This document shows positions 46,936 through 59,000 of a DNA stretch of 64,000 nucleotides, one piece after another. The stretch lies in assembly GCF_027580225.2 (NCBI RefSeq), contig NC_073346.2:11372001-11436000 (forward strand), in the 5' to 3' direction. Below the pieces are notes generated by a model. The model worked only from the letters and a program-made list of their open reading frames with translations, made no database searches and was not told the DNA's origin. Position 1 is the stretch's first letter. Each line of letters begins with the position of its first letter. The position numbers were made by a program, and so were the translations under genes. Source of the stretch: Misgurnus anguillicaudatus (taxonomy: Eukaryota > Chordata > Actinopteri > Cypriniformes > Cobitidae).

Positions 46936-48356
46936 CACGTGGTAGGCGTGGCTAGGAATTTCATTCACAAATCTCTCAGGCTGCAGTTGACGTTCTTATG
47001 CACGTTTTCTTAAAGGGATACACTGATCACATGTCTGGAAAGAGTATACAAATGACCAGCAAACGGCGACATTAGTAAAGCCTATTATTTACAGATATAT
47101 TTCTTTTCTTACTTAAGCATGAGAAGCTGGCCATCTTTACTTTGTTTTAAATCTATGTATTAAAAGTTTATGTAAATAACTCAATTAGGATTACGGCAGG
47201 TGTTTTTGATCCATAAGCACACCTAAACCAGGTTTTACCTGAAAATTTCACCCATCTGAAATGCGGTTGAAAAGGTAGATCTAAATGGGGTATAATGGTT
47301 GAATTGAGCCACCCTGCTATAGTAGTTCTATAGTATTAGTATGTAATTGCGTATGTGTGCAGTAATAATGTTTAAAATAATTATATATTTTGTTGATGCT
47401 GCATACAGACACACGTGTGCTCACAGCGTACTGCTGCACCGTGTTTAAGGTTTCCAAACGTCATTGTCAGGTATAATTGTCTGAGTGTGAATTATAATAC
47501 ATTACTAAAACATTACTAAAGAACTATTTTACAATACTGTAAGACATTTATTTTAACACAATCTAAAAATAAAGGTTTACACATATGCTATAACACATGC
47601 GTTATGCGCGTAACATTTTTTAATATGCGTAAAGGAATGTTATCATAAATCGGTAGGTAAGTAACCCCCATACAAATGACATATCATTTTACAGGTGTTC
47701 AGATGATAAAAGTAAACAGGCTGATGCACGTGTGTCAGGTAGCGTCCAATAGAGGAGTGGTTCGGCGCGCGCCCCCTTTGTGCGGTGCATCCCTTAGTGG
47801 TCACCCCAAAGAACATGTATTACATATTCTAAAACTTAACATTTGAATTAATCAAATCATATTGAATTGTACAATGCAGTGCTGTTGGTTAGTAACCTTG
47901 TTTATCTGAGGTTTAATTACATGGTAAATTAATGTATTTATCAAATATCTTAAACTTGGGCCCTCCTGGCACAATCTCGTGGTCGCCAGTACTGCAATAC
48001 AATACACTCACTCCCCACGTGATAGTGAAAATGCAATCTATTCGTGATTTTATGAATATCTTGCGTAATGATCCTGCTAAGTCTCCCATCGTAAGTGTGA
48101 ATGCGCACTGTGTTATTACACACACGCACACACAACGTGCTCTATCGTCTCGGCAAGCGTGTGTTTACACTTCTGCACCGTTGATCCCATGCCAACATAC
48201 ATACGACACCCGTGGGCGGGGCTACGAGCAACTCGCTGGCCAATCGCAGATGAGCAGAACAATTACTGGCTAGATCGTCAGCCAACGTGATCGCTACTAT
48301 CAGACGGCAACAGCCAACGGGAGGCTGTGCGTGGATGGCACTAAATTGGGCACGTG
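46936..48356. promoter_or_regulatory. five canonical E-boxes (CACGTG) and one D-box upstream of ciart
   Basis: CACGTG occurs at 46936-46941, 47412-47417, 47727-47732, 48016-48021 and 48351-48356. A canonical D-box (TTATGTAA) is at 47168-47175. CIART/CHRONO is a known clock-controlled gene activated by CLOCK-BMAL1 through E-boxes, and fish light-responsive clock genes use E-box and D-box pairs. The E-box nearest the first exon lies about 70 bp upstream of the GC-rich exon. Site function is inferred. Confidence 0.6.
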
Positions 48357-48380
48357 TGTCCGTGCACATGTTGACGTTGG

Positions 48381-48383
<3 letters not shown>

Positions 48384-48424
<41 letters not shown>
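48384..48424. repeat. (GA)n microsatellite at the ciart promoter
   Basis: About 20 GA units immediately before the predicted first exon sequence, so a possible GAGA-type promoter element or 5' UTR repeat. Confidence 0.9.
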
Positions 48425-48427
<3 letters not shown>

Positions 48428-51400
48428 CCGGAGAGGGGCGCAGATCTGTGGGATAGTAGACAGGACCGTCACGAAGGGTCGGCATTGCTTTTAAAAGGTG
48501 AGATACAGATTTGTATTGTTTATTTTATAGTTTCCATGCCATTAGTGATGTTAATGAAATGTTCTTGCATTGCTCGACATGGATTGTATAGTTGTTATTT
48601 GGAATAGTATCTGTTATGTCTTGTTTAGCGACTTATTATTGCATGTGTGTAACTTATATTCAAGCATTTGTGACTGTTTTAATACACTCTTGAAATTGTG
48701 CTGATATTGTTTTACCTGTTTACTGATTATAATACTATATAAACATTATATACGGGCATTATAATCCTATTTCTCCGTCTTTCTCCGTTTATACTATATC
48801 TCTTCATCAGACGCACGCACGCACGCACGCGCACATGTAATAATGTAATAATAACCCCTCAAAGAGAAGCATACATACACCTACACACAAACATCAGTAC
48901 AGTCATTTAGTTATAGTACATATAAAATGATTAAGATTCATACAAAAGTGTTCCATAATGCAGAGGAATTTGTGAAGTAGGAACTAATCTAATAATAACG
49001 AATCAAACTCTTGTGGTTATGGCTAACCCAATATTAAAATCAGTGGTGAAAATGAACAAATTCACTGGATAGACCCCAGTCTGGGTAGATACTTGTATTT
49101 CAATAACATAGATGCAGCAAATCCCACTATTCGGATAGTGCTTTTATTGCCTAAAAGATTGAAGTCCTCTGTATTTTGAACTGGAACTCTGTCCCCAGTT
49201 GAACCCTTTCACTGGACACAGTCCTCCTGTGTTACCTCCCCCCATAAGTAAATGTATATTATCTAATCTATATAATCTGTACATGTAGATATGTAAGCAT
49301 TAGTGCCACTAGCCTTACATGACCTTTACAGTTAAATTCATGTCTGAGTGGCCGAGAGAGATTCCTAGAAACTCAAGAGAGAGAGAGAGAGATACTGTAC
49401 AGTGGGTTTATACAGTTGGGGGAAGGGACATTGAGCGAGACAGAGAATGTGAGGGTGTGTGGATGGGTCGTTGGGTGGGTTTGTGTCTCCCTCCCTGCCT
49501 GCCCATGTGTGTGAGTGTGTGTTTGCCGGAGGGTGAAGACAGAGGACAGAGAAAACCAAGAGATAGAGAGGCTCCCGGTGACTTCTTTAACCATTAATGT
49601 TTAGGCATCTCGCTGCACCCCTCCCCCTGTTTTCCTGCACTAGCGGACACGCGTTCACATACTTGCACAGACGTGCACACCCTTACTCGTGCACGCTTCT
49701 ATCTGATCTCTATGTGATAGAGTCTATTTGCTGTTTTATATGCCTTTTTAAAATCAGGATTATTATTTGCATTGAAAATTTTGGATAAAACATGAAAACA
49801 AATATTGAAACAATGTAAACAACTTAAAAATAAATAAACATTCAAGATTCTGCACTTGCATTTCTAGGTCGCTAATCAAATGTAAGCAAATTTGTAAACT
49901 TTTTTAAACTAACAAAGGTTCGCATTTCTTTGTTTCCTTCGAAGCACGCTGGGTTTTCTCAGGAAGATACTCAAATCATGCTGATGTTATTGTGGGTCAC
50001 AAGGTTTTGCACAAACTTGTGGAGTCCGTGTGTGTACCGAATATTCAAAGATTGAAAATTCATGTTTGCTAGTCCCTACTAGTTTAACTACTCTTAGTTA
50101 TGTTACCCTGATATATCTTCTTTTCAATCCGCTTTACACGTACATTTATGCATTTGGCAGATGCGTCATTCAAAGCGACTAACAGTGCATTACAAGGTAT
50201 ACATTTTCAATACAATACAATTCAATTTTATTTATATAGCGCTTTTCACAATTGTTAATTGTTTCAGGAGAAAACACAGAATAATCGATATATAATATAA
50301 GAAGTAGAATACAGCAGTTAAGAATAAACCGTACAAGCGAGCGTAGTAATAATTATGTAACGTATACAGTAAAGTGCTAAGTTAAGCCAATGTTGGCTGA
50401 CTCTCCCGGGGATAAAAACCCCCTAGGAGAAAAACCCTGTGGGAAAACTCCTAGAAGGACAAAAACCCTTGGGAGAGATTAATATATATTTATATATATA
50501 TAAACACAGTAGGGATAGGTAAGCGGATTAAACTGGTGCAGCCGGTGGTTGTTGGTTGCGTATCGGCTGGGCATCACGTTGAAGGACAGCCAGTAGATCA
50601 GTGGTATTTTATTAATATGTGTGTTACCTGGGTTCAAACCCATGACCTTTTGCGTTGCTAAAACAATGCTCTACCAATTAAGCTAAGGTCTGCGTAAGCG
50701 CACTTCCAGGGTTGCCAGATTTGCATATCAAAACCAGCCCAACAGATATTCAAAACTAGCCCAAATACCAATAACTAATGAACGTCTTTAACCCGAACTG
50801 GTGGTTTAAAGGTGGCCCAAAACTGAACTCAGAGGACTTGGCAACGCAGCGCACAGCATCTCTCGTTGAGTTCACGCTTTATTTTTAGATAAATGTACAA
50901 AGTCAACACTGAGCTGAACAAATTTGTTCTTGAAATGTGTGAAAACACAATTTTCAAAAGGCATGACATATAATGTTTTAAAAGTGCATAAACCATGCAA
51001 ATTGTACAGCGTGACCCCATTACCTTAATAATGCGTGTTGCTATTGCATATTTCTGTGAGGGGAAGCATGTGATACGTAAATAAGAGGTAAACATAAGAC
51101 GTGAACTTGAGCACAAATGTTCTGCGCATTTGCACAAAGTATTTTTGCATCCGATTGAAAAAATACTACGATTCATGCATTTACATGCGTACTTTTTTCC
51201 TCATGATCAGATCACAGATCGGACTACACCATCCCTTTTAATACGATCGACATTTGCATCTGTTGCATGTATAAACGTAGCTGTAATGATAGTTTATTAA
51301 TGTGCTAGAAGTTTGCATCTTTTATTATTTATTTTTCGTCCTTGCTTGTAGTTTACACATTTTACTTTCCTCTTTCTCTATCCTTCCTCACATCATATTT

Positions 51401-54400
51401 ATACCCTTCGTTGTTTCTTTCTCTCCTCGCAGTCATGCAGTCCACAGGAAGAACTTCCTCTCAGCCCTCACAGGATTCGCTGTGCTCAAATGACAGTTTA
51501 CCGTTCAGCGATGATGATCCGGACATCTTCCTGCTGGATCACGGATCACACGGAGCCCATTCTGCCCAGTCCGCTCGCTCTGACACAAGTGTTTACAGTG
51601 TGGACGGAGAGGCCACGCGTCCTGGATCTCAGTGTGCGTGTGATGGGTTCAGTGAATCCAGTGACCCTACGCAATCAGGACGAGGGAAAGCCGGAAAACG
51701 AACGGAAGGAGACGTGCTATTTGCGCGGAAGGTGGGAATTTGTCCACCAGTACAATTGTAGGCCCACATTCAAAGACCTTTAAAAAAGTAAAGCAGCTAT
51801 GCAATCCACACTTCGAATATGAAACCATCAATCTGTGTCATAGACCTTCTTGTTTTGGCATCTCATTATAAGTGAATGTCAAGTTGCATTCCTCAGTATT
51901 TTACGAGCATGTTATTTTCAGCAGTTGTAAAATCCGACTGCCACTCCTTAAACACCCAAACCAAACACCAAATTGACTTGGACACTCAAAGGATCAGAGG
52001 GGATGGACAGATTTAACAGCATTGTGAATGTAGACACGGTGAGATGATGCTTTCTTTTTCTCTTCCAGTGTTTAGAGCTACAGGGTTTTGTCAGGCCTCT
52101 GCTGGAGCTTCTCAACGGACTGAAAAAAGGACGATTTGACAAAGGTAAGACAAAATCAAATGGTGGAAACGCCACTTTTTGGTGAATTTAAGGATAGGCT
52201 TGTTTGTTATACCACAGATGGGACAAACATATATGTGGGCAGTGAACACCACCATATTGAGTCTTTCTTGTAGATCTGCTAGCATTTAGATTTCTGCTGT
52301 TAGCCATTTCATTACATAACTAATAGAAACGGAGCATGCAGAAAGGGATTTAATCTGATGAATGCAACACTTTTTATGAAGAACTGAGATTCTTATCGCC
52401 ATCTTTGCTGTTTTTGATTGACAAAGGCCTCAGCAGTTTTCAACAGAGTGTCGCAATGGACAGAATACAAAGGATTGTGGGAGTCCTGCAGAAACCACAT
52501 ATTGGGTAAGAGGTCTCTCCTAGATGTTATCCGGATCATTTAAAGGTTACACTGCAAAAAAAGTATTTTTTTTCTTAGTATTTTTGTCTTGTTTTCAGTA
52601 AAAATATCTAAAAATTCCCAAATAAAGATGCTTTTTCTTGATGAGCAAAACGACCCAAGAAAACAAGTCCAGTTTTTAGACCGAAAATATCAAATTTAAG
52701 TGACTCTGTGCACAAAACAAGCAAAAAAATCTGTCAATGGGGTAAAATTTTTCTTGAATTTTTTTAATTTAGCGTTTAAGAAAAATGTTTTTGTTACCCC
52801 ACACTGTCAAAAATAAAGGTATAAAGCTGTCACTGGGGCAGTACCCTTTAAAAAAGGTTCTAATATGTACCATGTAGGTACCAATATGTACCTTTGAAGT
52901 ACTAATATTCGACTCTTTGGGTACAAAGGTGTACCATTTTGAAGGGGTACTGTCTCAGTGACATCTTTTGTACCTTTATTTCTAAAAGTGCATTGGCAGA
53001 TTATTTTTGCTTGTTTTATGCAAAAAATCACTTTAAATTTGATCTTTTTGGTCTAAAAACTAGACTTATTTTCTTGGGTCGTTTTGCTCATCAAGAAAAA
53101 GCATCTTAATTTAAGAATTTTAAGATATTTTTACTGAAAACAAGAGAAAAATACTAAGAATCATCATATTATTGGTACTTATGACATCATTAAAATTGTA
53201 TTGATAGGTCTCATGAAATCTATCGAGAACATGCCAAGGTCCCAATTTATACTTTGCTTGAAGAAAATAAAACCTATTTATACAGTAGAAACACTAATAT
53301 TTATTGCATTTTCCTGACAATTAAACACATGACCTTTCCCATTTCTCATTATACAGTAATGATTTAAATGTTATTATAAATAAATTCATTATTTTTTTAG
53401 ATAGGTAGCTGGGTCCCATTACAAATATTCTAAATGAACATTGTTAAAATTATCTCCTCTCACTTCACATAAGCCAATCAGAAGAAAGAGAGGGCAAAAA
53501 CCAGAACACAAGGTCATCCCATGGTCTGAGTGGAGCTTTATATGGGTGCATGTTGCTCCCATTTTGGATTTTCTAACCTGAATAATAGAAATAGCTTTAA
53601 TCTGTATTTATTAGTTTAATAAAGGTTGTGGAGTTTATTACACCCCCTTCATTTAATGTGTCTTAAGGGTCATTTTAATAGTGTTATTTTTAATCTAATG
53701 TGATCCAATGGGAGACATTAAACGGACACTGAATGGGAAAGGCAAATTTCAAATTACCTTGATGGTTCATATCAGCTTTGGTGGGTTGTAGAAATTAAAC
53801 ATATTAAACATATATATGAAAGCTTATTTATTCAGCTTTAAGTTGATATATAAATCTCAATTTTAAAAAATTGACCCTTGTAACTGGTTTTGGGGTTCAT
53901 GTTGATTTTTTTGTTTATTAATGTATTAATTTTAATCTGTACTAATATCGTAGTATTGTACAGATTGTGTTATTTAATAAAGTGTCACTGCTTATTTAGT
54001 CCTGTTTACTTTTTTTTCTCGGCAGAGAGAAGTACTTGCCCACTTTATTGCAGATAGAGGTGATGTTGAAGCTTTGGTTTCCTCAAGTGACTCCTCAAGT
54101 TTCTGTGACACCAAACTCTGCCGACCTTTCACCTTCCAGCATTTCCATCCAGAGCCGGAGCAATATCACGCCACCACACAAGCACAAAGACCAGCTACAC
54201 ATTCCAGTCAAGGTCAGTATAGAGACCATCCATCAAATGTATTAGCTAGTACAATATTTTTCATCCTTTTTGTCTTATTTACCATCACAGCCTCGTCAAT
54301 GTTAGTCTGTTTATGCTATTTCATATTTTTATTTTAACAAATCACAATCAAAACTTTTCAAAGCAAACACCTATGTCTTGTTGGGAATCACTAATCAAGT

Positions 54401-57110
54401 ACATTTTGCACTATTATGTAAACATTTACATTTTAATTTCACCTTGGCATACTTTTAAACGTACATCTATTAATGCACTTTTTAAATCTCTTTTTGCATC
54501 TGCAGAAGCGAAGGTTGAGCTGGTCAGACACAGACTCGCCATCCTCTTCCCCACTTATGTTGTTTAAGCAGTCGAAAGTCAAAGGTGGTGAAGACCATCA
54601 GTTGCCATATGTTGACGGCGAGGAGGGCTCTTCCTCCCACGCGAGCCAATCCGAAAGGAGAGTAGGTGAAACGTCGGAGCACAAGGTCATCCGGTGGCCC
54701 GGTTCCAAACTGACGTGGGTGCACGTCGCTCCCATCTTCTCCCCGCCTAAATCCGGACCTTCCCATAAAGTAGGAGCTAAAGAGCGAGGTGGCGGCTACG
54801 TCCTCCTTCCAGTTTCGCCCCTCACCAGCAGGAGCAGCCCAGCCACACAGGACAGCTCCGTCTCGTCCACGACACCTTTTTCAGAGCCAGATGGCAGCCA
54901 ATGCCAGCCTGTCACATCGGGGACTGCGAGTGCTTTGCAGGGGTGTGTTCAGAGCCCACCAATCACAATGAAGCCTTCATGTCTGGTACGGCAGAGCCCT
55001 TTACAAACCTGATGCAGAAAACCAAGCACAAACCACAGCGAGACTTCTCTGTGTCAGGGGACATCAAATAATATGGTTTTGTCTATTGAAGTGATTGCTA
55101 AAACAGTATTTGAAAAGAACCTCGGAGAGGTTTAAATTCAACTTGGATCACAAAAAGGAAATTTGGTGATATTTAAGTTACACACTTTAGGAAAATGTGA
55201 GATCTTGGATGGTCCTGCAGTGTGGACAGTGTGTTAAAATGTAAAGGAGAGTTATAGTCATTGCTACAGTCTCAAAATATAGTCAAAATAAGTCCCGAAT
55301 GCAATACGTCTTGTTAAATCGATGGCATCATTTGAATATTTTATATCATTGAAAAAGATTTTGGCCAGTTCATGTCATTACTCTGTCTTTCACATTGCTA
55401 CTGAGAATAGTGGGATTTGTTTATTTATTATAATATTTTATAAAAGTTGACAGAGCGAATAGTGAAACACAGCAGTATAGGATCCAAAGGAAAAAATGTA
55501 GCAAAGGTATAACACATTTACAATAAGGTTGTATTTGTTAACAGCTAACAATGAACAATACTTGAACAGCATTTTTTAATCTTTGTTAATGTTAGTTAAT
55601 GCCAATACAATTGTTTATGCAAGTTCATTGTGCATTAACTAAATAGTTACATTTAATTTTATAAATGTATTAGTAAATGCTGTTTAGCTTATAGTTCATG
55701 TTAACATTGTTATCATTGTTAGTGCGTGTTAACAAATACAAACTTACTGTAAAGCATTTCCCAGATTGTTAATATCTGATCTCTTGAGTCAAGGATGTTA
55801 CCGTTTTGTTACTGTATTTTATAAAGGCAGTAATTTTTTCCATCCCAGTGGGATTTTTTGTGCTTGCAGTGGTGAGATTTAAAATGTAAATGAAACCACT
55901 TCATTTATTTGCTATAAAATCCACCAGTACTATACGGTTTAAGTCAGCATGGCTGAATGAAATGAAAACAGATACCGTGATCAACCTGATTTAATGCAGG
56001 AAGTTATGTAATATCCTGGTTGAGAGAAGAAAAAATTTACACGTGTCTGATTTAAGCGATATCTTTAATTTATGTTTATGGTGCTGAGTGTCTACTAAAA
56101 GACTGAAAAGATAAATCAAAGTACTGAGATGGAGCCAGGAGTGACTCTAATATGCCAACCCATCTTTATTTATTCATTTATTTATGTTTTTATGTATTTA
56201 TTCACAAGGCAGCTGAGTTTACGTGAGCTTGGTCTGCTATGGACACGGCTGGAGTGTTTGAGGTTTTTATATATCTATATTAAAGAGGAAGTGTGAGATC
56301 TCAGATTGGAAACTCTGTGCCTTTTCTCCAAAAAATAACCACACTTATGATTGTGTTTTTATCATATGGACTGAACACAAATAGCAAAACGTTTTTAATG
56401 CACAGATTGATTGATTCATGAGAATAAAGTATTCTTGTGAGCAAATGAGAATTGCAATAACCAATAGCAGCATGGGGAACTGGTGTGTTCAATAAAAGTG
56501 AATTAGTTGTCATAGCAACATTTGAAGTGACGCTGTATTTTCTGACCAATACTGCAGGCAGTTTTGATGCACTTATGATCCACCAAAAGTTTTTTGGGGC
56601 TTAATAAATTATGTTAAAATCCATTTATGCAACATTGAATTTAATAACTGGATGTAAACAACATTATAAAAATGCACTTCACATGCTGCTAGTTGCTGAT
56701 TTAATCATTAAAGGGATTTTATTTGCTTAAAAAACAGTTATTTGCCCCTATAGCAATAGAAATTTTGCTATGCTGAAAACCATAAGTGAAAATGTATTGT
56801 GTAATTGACTTTTTTTACGTAATGATTTTGTAGACATCGGTTGCACTTATTTTTTATTTCCAAGTTTTATACTGTATAGGCCAAGAGGGTTGATCATAAA
56901 GTATGTGTCTTGGTTATTTAAACTGTCCGTTTTTTATATAACTGTACTCTACTGTCTTCTTTCAGCTGTATACTGTACTTTCTAGTCACTTTTCCCAGCC
57001 CCTATATTTTTCTCTTCTGTACATCTCTCTCTTTATGTCTGCACTTGTACTATTCTTCATGCTTTTTCAACAAAGACACCTTTTAATAAACAATACATTT
57101 TGAAAGTGGC
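48425..57110 (+). CDS. ciart: circadian-associated transcriptional repressor (CHRONO), 5 coding exons
   Basis: A nuclear repressor of CLOCK-BMAL1 in the circadian feedback loop. Non-coding exon 1 ends at 48497 (AAAAG|GTGAG). Coding exons: 51435-51731 (exon 51433-51731), 52069-52144, 52427-52505, 54026-54212 and 54506-55012 (TGA). Phases close to give 381 residues, near the 385 of human CIART. The Ser/Asp-rich N-terminus ends EGDVLFARK. The conserved core LELQGFVRPLLELLNGLKK, then SSFQQSVAMDRIQRIVGVLQ and LLQIEVMLKLWFPQ, agrees nearly residue for residue with human CIART. LTWVHVAPIFSPP in the last exon matches the second conserved block. The 3' UTR runs to about 57110. Adjacent ca14 gives conserved synteny with mammals. 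Confidence 0.95.
50205..50490. repeat. dispersed fish repeat in ciart intron 1
   Basis: Contains CAATTTTATTTATATAGCGC followed by TTTTCACAATTG and TGTTTCAGGAGAAAAC, a phrase abundant in cyprinid intergenic DNA. It ends near CCCTTGGGAGAGATTAATAT. The class is not certain. Confidence 0.6.
50622..50690 (-). repeat. tRNA-derived (SINE-like) fragment
   Basis: On the minus strand TTAGCTTAATTGGTAGAGCA resembles an A box, and GGGTTTGAACCCAGG resembles a B box, about 30 bp apart. The acceptor stem is not conserved, so I treat it as a tRNA-like repeat and not a functional tRNA gene. Confidence 0.55.
50708..50848. mobile_element. small hAT-like MITE
   Basis: Begins CAGGGTTGCCAGATTTGC and ends with GGACTTGGCAACGC, a partial inverted terminus. 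The middle contains AGCCCAA / TGGCCCAAAACTG motifs of a short family common in fish. Confidence 0.55.
52550..53165. mobile_element. foldback element in ciart intron 4
   Basis: The left end CACTGCAAAAAAAGTA is followed by an arm (GTCTTGTTTTCAGTAAAAAT, ATGCTTTTTCTTGATGAGCA, AACGACCCAAGAAAAC). That arm is repeated in reverse complement at 53000-53165. The right terminus has lost its last bases. A second foldback is nested at 52797-52992. Confidence 0.8.
52797..52992. mobile_element. nested foldback MITE
   Basis: Ends CACACTGTCAAAAATAAAGG and CCTTTATTTCTAAAAGTGCA with inner arms GTCACTGGGGCAGTACCC / GGGGTACTGTCTCAGTGAC. It sits in the loop of the element at 52550-53165. Confidence 0.8.
53166..54025. 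other. remainder of ciart intron 4
   Basis: AT-rich, with nothing recognisable. Confidence 0.5.
55514..55755. mobile_element. MITE within the ciart 3' UTR
   Basis: The left end TTTACAATAAGGTTGTATTT / GTTAAC and the right end GTTAACAAATACAAACTTAC / TGTAAAGC are inverted. Internal GTTAATGTTAGTTAATGCC pairs with the TAACATTG region. This resembles the abundant fish family that begins CTTTACAATAAGG. It lies in the transcribed 3' UTR. Confidence 0.75.
57085..57090 (+). terminator. ciart polyadenylation signal
   Basis: AATAAA followed within about 30 bases by the end of AT-rich 3' UTR sequence. It is the last strong signal before the minisatellite. Confidence 0.7.
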
Positions 57111-57284
57111 ATCCTGTTTTTCGTGATGTATGTGTGTGCTTGAGTATCATAAATTCGGTTTTTGCATAGTAAGGGATTACGTTATTTCATGATAGATGTT
57201 TCAAGCAAACAATATGCTTCATTGTTGTCGCATAACCTTGTCAGATTTCATGTAACTGGCATTCAGTTATCAATCACTAGTTAC

Positions 57285-59000
57285 AGTGGTGAGGCCGAGC
57301 TCCTTCTCGGAGCAGAGCTGTGTTGAGTGGGAGCAGCGGTAAGGTGGAGCTCTGTTCCGGAGCAGAGCTGTGATGAGGGGGAGCAGTGGTGAGGCCGAGC
57401 TCCTCGGAGCAGAGCTGTGTTGAGTGGGAGCAGCGGTAAGGTGGAGATCTGTTCTGGAGCAGAGCTGTGTTGAGTGGGAGCAGCGGTAAGGTGGAGCTCT
57501 GTTCCAGAGCAGAGCTGTGATGAGGGGGAGCAGTGGTGAGGCCGAGCTCCTTCTCGGAGCAGAGCTGTGTTGAGTGGGAGAAGCGTTAAGGTGGAGCTCT
57601 GTTCTGGAGCAGAGCTGTGTTGAGTGGGAGCAGCGGTAAGGTGGAGCTCTGTTCCAGAGCAGAGCTGTGATGAGGGGGAGCAGTGGTGAGGCCGAGCTCC
57701 TTCTAGGAGCAGAGCTGTGATGAGGGGGAGCAGTGGTGAGGCCGAGCTCCTTCTCGGAGCAGAGCTGTGTTGAGTGGGAGCGGCGGTTAGGTGGAGCTCT
57801 GTTCCGGAGCAGAGTTGTGATGAGGGGGAGCAGCGGTAAGGTGGAGCTCTGTTCCGGAGCAGAGCTGTGTTGAGTGGGAGCAGCGGTAAGGTGGAGCTCT
57901 GTTCCGGAGCAGAGCTGTGATGAGGGGGAGCAGTGGTGAGGCCGAGCTCCTTCTCGGAGCAGAGCTGTGTTGAGTGGGAGCGGCGGTTAGGTGGAGCTCT
58001 GTTCCGGAGCAGAGTTGTGATGAGGGGGAGCAGTGGTGAGGCCGAGCTCCTTCTCGGAGCAGAGCTGTGTTGAGTGGGAGCAGCGATAAGGTGGAGCTCT
58101 GTTCCGGAGCAGAGCTGTGATGAGGTGGAACAGTGGTGAGGCCAAGCCCCTTTTGGAGCAGAGCTGTGTTGAGTGGGAGCAGCAGTAAGGCAGAGCTCTG
58201 TTCCAGAGCAGAGCTGTGATGAGGGGGAGCAGTGGTGAGGCCGAGCTCCTTCTCGGAGCAGAGCTGTGTTGAGTGGGAGCAGCGGTAAGGTGGAGCTCTG
58301 TTCCGGAGCAGAGCTGTGTTGAGTGGGAGCAGCGGTAAGGTGGAGCTCTGTTCCGGAGCAGAGCTGTGATGAGGGGGAGCAGTGGTGAGGCCGAGCTCCT
58401 TCTCGGAGCAGAGCTGTGATGAGGGGGAGCAGTGGTGAGGCCGAGCTCCTTCTCGGAGCAGAGCTGTGTTGAGTGGGAGCAGCGGTAAGGTGGAGCTCTG
58501 CTTCGGAGCAGAGCTGTGTTGAGTGGGAGCAGCGGTAAGGTGGAGCTCTGTTCCAGAGCAGAGCTGTGATGAGGGGGAGCAGTGGTGAGGCCGAGCTCCT
58601 TCTCGGAGCAGAGCTGTGTTGAGTGGGAGCGACGGTTAGGCAGAGCTCTGTTCTGGAGCAGAGCTGTGTTGAGTGGGAGCAGCGGTAAGGTGGAGCTCTG
58701 TTCCAGAGCAGAGCTGTGATGAGGGGGAGGAGTGGTGAGGCCGAGCTCCCTACCGGAGCAGAGCTGTATTGAGGGGGAGCAGTGGTGAGGCAGAGCTCCA
58801 TCTCGGAGCACAGCTCTGTTTAGTTGCAGCAGCAGTGGGGTGGAGCTCCATCTTGGAGCAGAGCTGTGTTGAGGGGGAGCAGCGGTGAGGCTGAGCTCTG
58901 TACCGGAGCAGAGGTGTGATGAGGGGGAGCAGTCGTGAGGCGGAGCTCCGTACCGGAGCAGAGCTGTGTTGAATTGGAGCAGTGGTGAGGCGGAGCTTTA
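57285..59000. repeat. 50-bp minisatellite, about 34 copies
   Basis: The unit is built on GGAGCAGAGCTGTG. Two main variants occur, one with TTGAGTGGGAGCAGCGGTAAG and one with ATGAGGGGGAGCAGTGGTGA, arranged in irregular alternation. Sequence is G-rich on the plus strand. Copies become more diverged towards 58800-59100. Long minus-strand frames (57281-58801 and 57987-58811) arise because three 50-bp units make 150 bp without stops. I do not call a protein. Confidence 0.95.

Noticed and set aside
50622..50690. Functional tRNA gene
   Set aside because: A- and B-box-like motifs are present, but acceptor stem pairing is missing and the anticodon stem mismatches, so it is a tRNA-derived repeat.
57281..58801. 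506-codon minus-strand frame with 50-residue repeats
   Set aside because: It is produced by a stop-free 50-bp minisatellite read in three phases. Two overlapping frames look equally protein-like, and no start context or splice structure supports a gene.
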